Assembly (NCBI RefSeq): GCF_900108085.1
Contig: NZ_FNVR01000026.1
Coordinates: 1 to 58,275, forward strand
Source: Algoriphagus boritolerans DSM 17298 = JCM 18970
GTDB lineage: Bacteria > Bacteroidota > Bacteroidia > Cytophagales > Cyclobacteriaceae
Direction: 5' to 3'
Length of the DNA: 58,275 nucleotides
Shown: positions 34,967 through 43,068 of the stretch, one piece after another
Position numbering within the stretch: position 1 is the first letter of the stretch
Layout of the letters: every line of letters begins with the position of its first letter
Notes under the pieces: model-generated
Seen by the model: only the letters and a program-made list of their open reading frames with translations
Told to the model about the DNA's origin: nothing
The model's database searches: none
Program-made: the position numbers and the translations under genes

Positions 34967-35398
34967 ATGAAAACACTTCCTTTTTCCGCTTCAGAGCCTC
35001 AGCAACATTCAGCTTCACAATTTCAAGCCAAAAAACGAAAGCGTCATTTTATAGCTATAGGTTTTGATGCCTGTGTGTTGTTGAGTTATTGGGGTAAGAA
35101 ACTGAACTATGATACTTTCACTCAAATTAACAGCAGAGAGATTTCAAAATGTGAGGTTCCGGTGACGTTCCTCAAGTTTGATCCCACTGATTATCTCTAC
35201 TTCAATTACGAGTTGATGAGGTTCTTGAAAAAAGAGGATTTATCCATTCCTGTTTTGCCTCAGGAAATTATCTCCCACCTAAGAAGCCTGGAAGGAGAGT
35301 TGGTGATTTATGGAGGAGTTGGAGACTCAGAAGGACCTTATAGTGGGAGGATTTACCGGACTTCATTTGTGTTGCTTAATTCTGAAGAAGACGCTTAA
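34967..35398 (+). CDS. Hypothetical protein
   Basis: 143 residues. Basic N-terminus (SQFQAKKRKRHFIAIGFD) followed by mixed alpha/beta sequence (LKFDPTDYLYFNYELMRFLK, SLEGELVIYGGVGDSEGPYS). No signal peptide, no known motif. Lies between the GIY-YIG-like gene and the full 400-bp repeat R2. Confidence 0.5.
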   Translation: MKTLPFSASEPQQHSASQFQAKKRKRHFIAIGFDACVLLSYWGKKLNYDTFTQINSREISKCEVPVTFLKFDPTDYLYFNYELMRFLKKEDLSIPVLPQEIISHLRSLEGELVIYGGVGDSEGPYSGRIYRTSFVLLNSEEDA

Positions 35399-35501
35399 GG
35401 TTAGTAAGGAGGTCCTTTTTTAGGTCCGGCTATCCCTCCAATCTATTGAAACCCATGGTCAGGTTCAAAAGTATTTCTGTTCCTATCTCTAAGCTGTTTC
35501 T

Positions 35502-35905
35502 CCGTTTCGCCCACTCCTTTCGTTTCGATTCATTCGCGCCATTTTGCAAATGACAGCTCTTTGCTCTCCACTCTAGGAAAGGGCTTTCACTCCCCACGGC
35601 TACCGCTTCACTCCACTTACCCTTCTCCCAAGACCCGGTAAGCCTGGGACTTGGGAAGGTTGTTTCGTGAAGCCATAGCCCGAGCCTCCTTTAGGGGGGC
35701 AAGCCTCTTTTCGATTTTTCTCCCGAGCACATCGGGATTTTTGTCCGTTTCGGTCGATGAGCGCTCCATTCCATTTTTTTCCTTCTATATCCCCCGGTCT
35801 TCGGTGTATGACACGACGATGCAAAGGTTGAGTGCGAACCTGCAACAGTCAAAAGTGCGCTCCGCCTTGATCTAAAAAACAGGGTCTCCTACGGACTGCC
35901 TCCCA
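35502..35905 (+). repeat. 400-bp non-coding repeat, full copy R2
   Basis: Matches R1 (25846-26240) from CCGTTTCGCCCACTCCTTT to TCCTACGGACTGCCTCCC. The 3' third is the best conserved: ACACGACGATGCAAAG and TTGAGTGCGAACCTGCAACA are kept almost exactly. It lies 280 bp before the ArdC-like gene and occupies much of the 786-bp gap 35399-36184; the rest of that gap (35906-36184) shows no gene. Confidence 0.8.
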
Positions 35906-36184
35906 GTTTTTTATCCTAGGCTTTTGCCCTACGCAGAACCACACTCTATGGGTTGCATGTCGGTCAGAACCTCAGTACCAGTGGATAAAAAAAATGTCAC
36001 TTCACGCCCACATATCGCCCTTCACTTCCAAAAAATTACCCATTGTACTCGGGAAAAATCTCGGTTTTAGTGTCGGGTCGATCTTCCTAATATCCTTGGA
36101 TATAACTGGGCTTTATGTGGCTGATAGACAAATCAATTATCGCTTTATCAATCCTTTTCTGTCACACTTTAACACTCTACAACC

Positions 36185-37089
36185 ATGAAAGCTTGGGAAA
36201 ATTTCAACCAATTAGCGGAGACCGTTACCAACGAAATCATCGAAGGTATCCAAAATGAAAACCTTACTTGGGAGCAAGTATGGAGTCCTAAAAACTCTCC
36301 GAAGAATTATGCTTCGAACCGTCCCTATCTTGGATTCAATGCACTTTGGCTTGCCTGGGTGACCATCTCCAAGAAATTCAAAAGTCCTTATTTCCTGACC
36401 TACAATCAGGCAAAGCAACTTGGCGGAAATGTCAAGAAGAATGAAAAAGGCTCTAAAGTCGTATTCTGGAAGATTTCCAAGTTTGTAAAAGGAAAGGCTA
36501 CCAATGAAGAAGGAGAAAACGAGGACCTTTTTGGAAGGAAGTTTACCCCCTTTATCTAGACAGTTTTCAACATCGATCAGATAGAAGGAATCGACTTTTC
36601 CATCGAAGGTACCGAGGAAAGGTTTTTTCCCCAATCGAAACTTGCGAATCCATCATTTCAGGCTACATCACTTGTCCGAATATTATTCATGAAGGAGACG
36701 AGGCATTTTACAGCCCTTCTAGAGATTTTATCAATATGCCTGAAAAGGAATCCTTCAAAGGAGACGAGCAATATTATTCTGTTCTCTTTCATGAAATGAT
36801 CCATAGCACAGGTCATTCCAGCAGATTGGGAAGATTTGCAGAAAGACCGGCTTTGGTTGGCTTTGGTTCGGTGGAATATTCAAAAGAAGAACTGATTGCC
36901 GAAATGGGAGCCAGCTTTTTGAATGCTTTTGCAGGGATCAAAGATGCCAATTTCAAAAACTCTTTGGCTTATCTAAAGGGATGGCTTAAGCCGCTTAAGG
37001 AAGATCCAAAAATGCTGATCTATGCCGCCCAAAAGGCACATCAAGCGGCCAATTACATCCTTGGAATTGACCAGGAGGGGGAGGAGTAA
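36185..37089 (+). pseudogene. ArdC-like antirestriction protein (DUF1738 + zincin), broken
   Basis: N-terminal ssDNA-binding ArdC domain: LTWEQVWSPKNSPKNYASNR, PYFLTYNQAKQLGGNVKKNE, KVVFWKISKF. A TAG at 36557-36559 interrupts FTPFI-TVFN where the family has tryptophan, consistent with a TGG-to-TAG change. A further frameshift near 36640 moves ETCESIISGYITCPNIIHEG into another frame. The C-terminal zinc peptidase-like part is clear: HEMIHSTGH (near 36791) and YSKEELIAEMGASFL. Intact relatives protect incoming plasmid DNA from restriction. With a nonsense and a frame change it is a pseudogene. Confidence 0.88.
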
Positions 37090-37100
37090 TCCCCCTTTTT
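37077..37100 (+). terminator. Terminator at the end of the ArdC-like gene
   Basis: Stem GGGGGA / TCCCCC (37077-37082 with 37090-37095) followed by TTTTT. The hairpin overlaps the last codons of the gene. Confidence 0.7.
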
Positions 37101-37159
37101 AATTTGATGATTGGTCTTTTCAGCTTAACTAGTATTAATTTCAAACCGTAAAATTTAAT

Positions 37160-37345
37160 ATGTTGAATTCACTTCTAATCGTTACCCTATTTCTTGGAAC
37201 TGGATTTATACTTTCACTGGTCCAAGACGGACACTTGAAAAAGCCCTTTCTTTCCAGAATGGCCTTTACGCTTGTCAGCTTTGGTTCGTTTAGCTTCTTC
37301 CTGTTGGGAACCTTTGCATCTTTGAAGTTTCTTTTTGGATTCTAG
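37160..37345 (+). CDS. Small predicted membrane protein
   Basis: 61 residues with two hydrophobic segments (LLIVTLFLGTGFILSLV and TLVSFGSFSFFLLGTFASL) joined by a short charged loop QDGHLKKPF. It follows the ArdC-like gene and its last four bases overlap the end of the convergent gene. No family recognised. Confidence 0.45.
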   Translation: MLNSLLIVTLFLGTGFILSLVQDGHLKKPFLSRMAFTLVSFGSFSFFLLGTFASLKFLFGF

Positions 37346-37542
37346 AGTTTATCTAGGATTTCCCTGATTAGCCGCTCTTTGTCTAATTCCTTTTTTCTTT
37401 TTGATCGTAGGCTAACGATATAAATTATCCAAATCCCCCAGGCTACAGCAAAAAGGGGAAAGGGATTTTCTGCGCCCAATGCTCCGATCATTGCGATGAA
37501 ACTGATGAAAACTGTTCCTAAAAGTTTTATTGTCGGCCACAT
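37342..37542 (-). CDS. Small predicted membrane protein
   Basis: 66 residues from the ATG at 37542 (MWPTIKLLGTVFISFIAMIG); a longer reading from 37590 adds a basic stretch. Two hydrophobic segments, then a strongly charged helix (SLRSKRKKELDKERLIREIL). Family unknown. Convergent with the previous gene with a 4-bp overlap. The region 37543-37746 holds no other gene. Confidence 0.45.
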   Translation of the reverse strand: MWPTIKLLGTVFISFIAMIGALGAENPFPLFAVAWGIWIIYIVSLRSKRKKELDKERLIREILDKL

Positions 37543-37746
37543 AATCAGATGCTTTGATACTTTACATACTACTTTACGGTTTTGAATCAAAGTGGTTTGG
37601 GGTTGTGGTGTAAATGAACAAAGATGTATTTATATAAATAAACTATTCATTATTTACTTATATCCCCTATTCCATTGTAAACAAAGCGGCTGCACAGTTC
37701 TCGCTAGCTTAAAGCCTCCCGCATCGCCTAAAATTTTAAATAGGTC

Positions 37747-38370
37747 TTAATGATTTTTCACATTACTTAGAAACGCAGAAAGTTGCGCTACATTTTTAAA
37801 ACCTAACTTTTGAATAAGATTTCTTCTGTGCGTATTGACTGTCAAAAGACTGATAAATAGCTTTTCTGCAATTTCACTTGAAGTGAATCCCTTTTTTACC
37901 ATTAAAGCAATTTCTTTTTCTCGTTTACTCAATTGATTAAACAAGGATAAATCAAGATTTTTTTCGATTTCCTTATCTTTTAATTGAGGGAATATTTTTT
38001 CTCCATTACCAACACTCGTAAGAGTTTTTATCAGGATCTCTCGTTCCACGGATTTAGAAATAAAACCGAAGAATCTAGATTCTAAGGCTTGTTTTACCAC
38101 AGTTGGGCTATTTTCCATAGTAAAAAGCACTAATTTGGATCGTGGTGAAAATTTTGAAATTTCCTTTCCTAGGGCAATTCCATTTGTATCTGGCAAAAAA
38201 TAATCTAAAAGAACGATGTCAGGTTGGAGATAGGCGACTTGTCTTTTTCCATATTCAGCATCTATTGCCTCTCCTAGCCACTGAAATTGAGGATCTCCTT
38301 TTAATAATGAAGAAACACCCTGAGAAAAAAGAGGGTGGTCATCGATATGAAACAGTGTAATTTTTGACAT
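37747..38370 (-). CDS. NarL/FixJ-family response regulator
   Basis: 207 residues. Receiver domain with the acidic pocket DD at 10-11, the phosphorylatable D56 in IVLLDYFLPDTNG, and the lysine in GFISKSVER. C-terminal LuxR-type helix-turn-helix: LSKREKEIALMVKKGFTSSE and LFISLLTVNTHRRNLIQKLG. Its gene starts 5 bp after the stop of the histidine kinase gene, so the pair is an operon. Targets are unknown, but a palindromic box in the kinase promoter is a candidate site. Confidence 0.92.
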   Translation of the reverse strand: MSKITLFHIDDHPLFSQGVSSLLKGDPQFQWLGEAIDAEYGKRQVAYLQPDIVLLDYFLPDTNGIALGKEISKFSPRSKLVLFTMENSPTVVKQALESRFFGFISKSVEREILIKTLTSVGNGEKIFPQLKDKEIEKNLDLSLFNQLSKREKEIALMVKKGFTSSEIAEKLFISLLTVNTHRRNLIQKLGFKNVAQLSAFLSNVKNH

Positions 38371-38375
38371 TGATT

Positions 38376-40211
38376 CTAATTTGGTATTGTAATTAAGGTC
38401 GTCGTTCCATTGGAATTCGAATCAATCGTCAACTCACCTTTCAGATAATTCACCCGACTGTTGATGTTATTAAGACCAAGACCTCTTATTTTTTGTTCAT
38501 CGGAGAAACCTTTTCCATCATCTTCCACGATCAATTCTAGCTTCTCGGGATCCGAAATCAGTTGAATTGCAATTTCGCTTGCTTCGGCATGTTTCAAAGA
38601 ATTGGAGATTAATTCAATTACAATTCTGTAAACCATCACTTCTGTCGCTTTGGGAATTTCAGTTTCCAATTTGTGATAGAATAGGACTTTTACGCTCACT
38701 TCCTGATTTAACAATTCTACCTCGTTGGCAAGTGCTTTTACCAGTCCAAGTTCATCCAAATGAGGAGGGGTGAGGTTATGACTGAGGGTCCGTGTTTCCT
38801 GGATTCCCTGATGTACCAAAACCTGAATGGCCTGAAGTTCGGGATCCTGGGTTTTTAACCTAAGTCCCTGAAGTCGCATATGAAGGGTGCCTAACATGCC
38901 ACCGATGCTGTCATGTAAATCTCTTCCCAATCGATTCCGTTCCTCTTCTTGAGCCAATATGATTTGGTCAGCATAATCCTTTTCCTTTTTGAGGATTTCC
39001 AGAGCGAGCTTTTCTTTTTCTTTCTTTTCCAGTGAAGCCTGGCGCATATATGCGAATGTAATCAGCCCCGTTTCTCCCATGGTGCCAAAAGCACTTCCGA
39101 AATTCAATAAATAGTGAGAAAGCTGTAGAGATCCCGAGACCTGATCCAGGTAAATCAAGATGGAAAAGGAATATAAAAATGAAATCCCGGCTAGATAGTA
39201 TCCCGCAAATTTAGTCTTAGCCAAATATTGAACTATCAAGTAGCTTAATATGCTCAAAATCTGAATGGCAGAAAGCACCAAAACCGTTTTGAGAAAAAAT
39301 GCAATTATTTCAGGCTTGACATTACTTTCCGGAATTATTAAGAAAGCAATTAGCAAAAGGCCGTTGATCCAAATTAGTCCTCGGAATAAAATTTTCCAAT
39401 GTTTTCGGGATGAAGTTGGGGGGAAAAAGTTAATTATCGTAAGCATTAAAGCGACATTGGAAGCGAGGTTAAACACCGGTCGGGATTTGCCTACCCAAGT
39501 CACACTTTCTGGCCAGAGGTACTGGAATCCCATTCCCCAATGAGAAAAGATCCATAGGAATACCGAAAGGACGAAAATGGCATAGTAAAAGGCACTTCTG
39601 TGCCTGAGTTCGGACCAGAAAAAAAGTGTGATTACGATAATTAAAGCCATCCAACCTGATACTACCCCCATTATCAGATGTTCATTCCTTCTTCTATCAT
39701 CGTATTCCCCTTCGTTTAATAATTCTGGATCTATGTGGAATGTTTCCCCGCGCTTATCGAGGATCATCAGGACTTCCTTGCTTTCACCTGATTTGAGCTC
39801 AAAAGGAAATACAAAATCTCTGCTGGGATATTGGCGTGAATCAAAAGCAAACCGATCGCCCGTGATCAAGGCGGGATGATTATTTCCATTGATATATACC
39901 TCAATCATGTTAATGTGTGGATTATTGAGGACTAAGAAAAACTCATCTTCAAATTTGGAATTATTTTTTACTTGAGTTTTCACCCACCAGCGATTTAACT
40001 TGATCCCAGGATTGAACCTGCCTGTGGTGATGGTATCACCTTCTATACTTTTCCAGGCATCGGTTACAGACTGACCGTCTTCAGCCAATATGATAAATGG
40101 CAATGGAGTCTGTTTTCCCTCCTTTTGAGATGGAAGATCACAGGATGATAGGAGCATCAGCCCAAAGAATAAAAAACTAATGTGGGTGATCTGAGTCAAA
40201 AATGGTGTCAC
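38376..40211 (-). CDS. 7TM-DISM sensor histidine kinase (HisKA_3 type)
   Basis: 611 residues. An extracellular 7TMR-DISMED2-like beta domain (about 40-165, GRFNPGIKLNRWWVKTQVKN), seven membrane segments (about 178-390), a coiled linker, the dimerisation helix with phosphorylated H433 in NRLGRDLHDSIGG, and an ATPase domain (VYRIVIELISNSLKHAEAS, VEDDGKGF, GLGLNNINSRV). The family senses carbohydrate-like or other ligands outside. Unusually, the signal ends in a lipobox-like LLSSC (C24). It is paired with the NarL-type regulator. Confidence 0.92.
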   Translation of the reverse strand: MTPFLTQITHISFLFFGLMLLSSCDLPSQKEGKQTPLPFIILAEDGQSVTDAWKSIEGDTITTGRFNPGIKLNRWWVKTQVKNNSKFEDEFFLVLNNPHINMIEVYINGNNHPALITGDRFAFDSRQYPSRDFVFPFELKSGESKEVLMILDKRGETFHIDPELLNEGEYDDRRRNEHLIMGVVSGWMALIIVITLFFWSELRHRSAFYYAIFVLSVFLWIFSHWGMGFQYLWPESVTWVGKSRPVFNLASNVALMLTIINFFPPTSSRKHWKILFRGLIWINGLLLIAFLIIPESNVKPEIIAFFLKTVLVLSAIQILSILSYLIVQYLAKTKFAGYYLAGISFLYSFSILIYLDQVSGSLQLSHYLLNFGSAFGTMGETGLITFAYMRQASLEKKEKEKLALEILKKEKDYADQIILAQEEERNRLGRDLHDSIGGMLGTLHMRLQGLRLKTQDPELQAIQVLVHQGIQETRTLSHNLTPPHLDELGLVKALANEVELLNQEVSVKVLFYHKLETEIPKATEVMVYRIVIELISNSLKHAEASEIAIQLISDPEKLELIVEDDGKGFSDEQKIRGLGLNNINSRVNYLKGELTIDSNSNGTTTLITIPN

Positions 40212-40244
40212 AAAATGTATTTAATTGATTTCAAAAGTTAAATA

Positions 40245-40263
40245 ATACCTACTTCTAGGTATA
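40245..40263. promoter_or_regulatory. Palindromic box in the histidine-kinase promoter region
   Basis: ATACCTACTTCTAGGTATA, with internal dyad TACCTA-CTTC-TAGGTA. It lies 34 bp upstream of the kinase start codon on the minus strand. An identical sequence in opposite orientation is at 40623-40641. The TAC...GTA dyad resembles sites bound by NarL-type dimers, so autoregulation is likely. Confidence 0.6.
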
Positions 40264-40622
40264 GGAACTAAAGGTCCTTTGGGCAATTTTTGGATTCAAA
40301 TCCGAAATGATTTGGTAAAAACCGGATCAACAGCCAAAAAATAAGGAACAAATCAAAAGACTGACTAAAAAAACGACTTTAGTTTCTGATTTGCAACTTT
40401 TTATGGAAGTGGACTCCGGATTTTTAAGAAGAAAGATTATTGATTTTTACTAAAATGTGTTTGATAGTGATGAATTGCACTTTGCATCGACAAATTATTT
40501 CATGGGAGTTTGAACTCTTCAAATGTGTAGAACTAAGAACTTATGTACACTCTTGCGCAATGAAAAGACAGTCAATGGGAATTTTCTTTAAAAAAGCTAA
40601 AGGAGTTAAGCTTTTCTTCGAT

Positions 40623-40641
40623 TATACCTAGAAGTAGGTAT
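40623..40641. promoter_or_regulatory. Second copy of the 19-bp palindromic box, inverted
   Basis: TATACCTAGAAGTAGGTAT is the exact reverse complement of 40245-40263. It lies 280 bp before the first FISUMP lipoprotein gene and 412 bp upstream of the kinase. The gap 40212-40920 (709 bp) holds these two boxes; otherwise it is AT-rich with no supported gene. Confidence 0.55.
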
Positions 40642-40920
40642 TGAATGAGATTCATTCGCAATCAAAATTGCGATTGTAAGTGGTATAGCATATAGTTATT
40701 GTGAAAAGTCTGATAAAACAACGCGACTTTTTGATTTCAAAAAATAAAGTAAAGTTCCATCAGAAATAATTCAAAGTTAGGATATGTAAAATGAGATTAG
40801 CTGAAAGTGAATTTTCCAATTTCTCTGCTTTTCCTACCAAATTCTTACTCTTCATCCCCAAGTACAAAGGCACAATTTCAATTTTGAGTAATATTTTCTA
40901 ATTATAAGATTAAAATAGCT

Positions 40921-42897
40921 TTGAATAAGTCACTCATTTTATCCTTTCTGATCTCCCTGATGGTGTTGGGAGGCTGTTCCCAGATCGAACTGGATCAGAC
41001 CAATAAAATCGATGAAGGTGAAGTCCTTGAGATCAAGGATCAGGAACTGAGTTTCTCTATTTTTCAGATTGTCTCGATTGACTTAGGTAAAACAACCTTC
41101 TCTGATGGTCAAATTTTGGGCACCACGCTGGAAGGAGAAAAAATTGACTTGATCATTGAGGACAACATCCTGACTTTTATGGTCCCTAAGCTGAATCAGG
41201 GGAGCTACAAGTTGGTATTCAAGGAAAATAATACCCCTTTCAATATTTTATTTGAGGTGAAACCTCATACCCTAAGCGGAGCTCCCTCAGGCTTTGTGGA
41301 ATCCTTAGTCACCCAATCACAGGAGAGAATCCAAGACCTAGAAAGAACAAAAGATCTTCTAGTAGGCGAAAAGAAAGTCTTATTGGAAAGTGATATTTCC
41401 ATTTTGAAAAAGCAGAACGAGGATTTGATTGCCAAAATGGCCTTGCTTAAAGAAAGTGAATTGGCTGACATGGCGTATTTTTTAGAAGCCAATCGAGAGT
41501 GGATGGATGAGGTGGTTGCTGCTTTAGCTGAATTTAATTCGGCGCTTCCCAATGGAAGAATTCTAAATGATCACCGAATTAATATCGAAGAACGGTCCAG
41601 CCTGCTCATGCAGAAATTTACGAAAGCCGTGATTGCCGTAGTGAAGCATATTCCTAAGATTGTAACTGCTGCCTCACTTGGATTTGCAGGAGGTTCGGTT
41701 ATTCCTATCGTCGGGAGTTTTGCGGGAGCAGTTCTTGGGGCAGGATGGGCAGTTGGGAATCTGATGCTCGACATCAAAGAGCTTTTTGCCCAGATTGATG
41801 CCAATGCAGAATTTGTCCAACAAGTGGCAGATGATGCTATGGAGAGTAGGTACAGGTTGATGAACTATGTATTTGAAAATGGTAAAGATTATGAGTTGTT
41901 TGTTTCCAGGAACTACCGGACCCTGTATAAGGGGGACGAAAGTTCTACGAACCCTGAGGTAAAGAATTACCTGAGCAGCTTCAGTCAGCTGCTGACCGAT
42001 TGGGTAAAGGTGGAACTCAAACTTTCCTTAGGACTGGGCTATCAGCCAACCAATCCGGCAACGCTTCCAACATTCACCTCCAAGTCCTCTTTAGTACATA
42101 GCGACCATTTAAGTATAGCTGGCATTACAAATTCAAAGGTTACGGGATCTGCAAAAAAGGAAAATGGAAGCTTGTTTTTAACCTTTAAAACCGATGAAAA
42201 AGAAACTCAGGAGTTTGAATTTAAACTAGTTTACCAAAATCAGGATTTTGGCCGACTCGAAAAAAGTCTAAGTGCAGAAGTGAAAATTCAAGGCCCGGAG
42301 TATGGCACCTACACCGACCCAAGAGACGGAAATGTCTATAAAACAGTCAAAATAGGTACTCAGACTTGGTTTGCAGAGAATTTGAGGTATGCTGGCAATA
42401 TTCCACAGGTGGCTTCAAAAGAGGAATGGCTGAAAATTTATTACAACAAAACAAGTCAGCCAGCATGGGTTTACTATAACAATGATCCCAATTATAACTC
42501 AGTCTATGGTAAACTATATAATTGGTATGCGGTAAATACGGGTTCCCTGTGTCCTCAAGGTTGGCATATTCCTACTTTTGAGGAATGGAAGTATTTACGC
42601 GATTTTCTTGGGGGATATTTAGTTGGTGGTGGAAAGATGAAATCCCAAACTGGGTGGAATGCCCCAAATCAAGGAGCAACGAATGAGTCAGGTTTCTCAG
42701 GACTTCCGGGAGGAGAGCGTTATTTTAACTCTAATGCAGCATTTTATGGGTTGGGGAAATATGGGTTTTGGTGGAGTTCTTCAACCCGGGATGATAGAGA
42801 TGCATACTCCTTTAGTCTTTATTATACAGATAGCAATCCTTATCTAGTGTATTACGAGAAGGTACGTGCTCAGTCCTGCCGCTGCATCAAGGATTAA
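40921..42897 (+). CDS. FISUMP-domain lipoprotein
   Basis: 658 residues starting with TTG (no better start gives the signal peptide). Lipoprotein signal ending in VLGGC (C19). Residues about 128-195 form a coiled coil (SQERIQDLERTKDLLVGEKK); about 243-280 a Gly/Ala-rich hydrophobic stretch (AASLGFAGGSVIPIVGSFAG). The C-terminal 200 residues (from about 460) are a Fibrobacter-succinogenes-major-paralogous domain: YKTVKIGTQTWFAENLRYAG, CPQGWHIPTFEEW, ESGFSGLPGGERYF, ending in SCRCIKD. Such domains have a C-type-lectin-like fold and are surface-exposed. A second protein with this domain is at 53934. Confidence 0.85.
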   Translation: MNKSLILSFLISLMVLGGCSQIELDQTNKIDEGEVLEIKDQELSFSIFQIVSIDLGKTTFSDGQILGTTLEGEKIDLIIEDNILTFMVPKLNQGSYKLVFKENNTPFNILFEVKPHTLSGAPSGFVESLVTQSQERIQDLERTKDLLVGEKKVLLESDISILKKQNEDLIAKMALLKESELADMAYFLEANREWMDEVVAALAEFNSALPNGRILNDHRINIEERSSLLMQKFTKAVIAVVKHIPKIVTAASLGFAGGSVIPIVGSFAGAVLGAGWAVGNLMLDIKELFAQIDANAEFVQQVADDAMESRYRLMNYVFENGKDYELFVSRNYRTLYKGDESSTNPEVKNYLSSFSQLLTDWVKVELKLSLGLGYQPTNPATLPTFTSKSSLVHSDHLSIAGITNSKVTGSAKKENGSLFLTFKTDEKETQEFEFKLVYQNQDFGRLEKSLSAEVKIQGPEYGTYTDPRDGNVYKTVKIGTQTWFAENLRYAGNIPQVASKEEWLKIYYNKTSQPAWVYYNNDPNYNSVYGKLYNWYAVNTGSLCPQGWHIPTFEEWKYLRDFLGGYLVGGGKMKSQTGWNAPNQGATNESGFSGLPGGERYFNSNAAFYGLGKYGFWWSSSTRDDRDAYSFSLYYTDSNPYLVYYEKVRAQSCRCIKD

Positions 42898-43068
42898 TCG
42901 ATTATCAATTGTGAAAATTGCTTAAATATAGAACGCTCCATATATGAAGATAACTATAATATTATCCTTTCTCCTTTTTGTTGATAAGAATGGATTATAT
43001 CCTGCTAAAATTTATATCGCCACATATTATTCTGAAAATAGAAGTTAAATAATTTTAAAGACTTGAAT

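Noticed and set aside
35600..35845. 81-codon minus-strand frame inside repeat R2
   Set aside because: The same region of R1 keeps the frame only in part and has shifts, so the repeat is not conserved as protein; the frame is by chance in GC-rich sequence.
40440..40631. 63-codon frame between the kinase and the first FISUMP gene
   Set aside because: Cys-rich, irregular composition, no promoter or Bacteroidota-like leader, and it runs into the inverted 19-bp box; no support as a gene.
40913..40925. TAGCTTTG as the -7 box of the first FISUMP gene
   Set aside because: It overlaps the only start codon that gives a complete lipoprotein signal peptide; transcription starting after it would leave no start.
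42300..42897. Diversity-generating retroelement target (C-type-lectin-like FISUMP end)
   Set aside because: No reverse transcriptase, template repeat or adenine-specific variation in the window; the two FISUMP copies differ at all base types.
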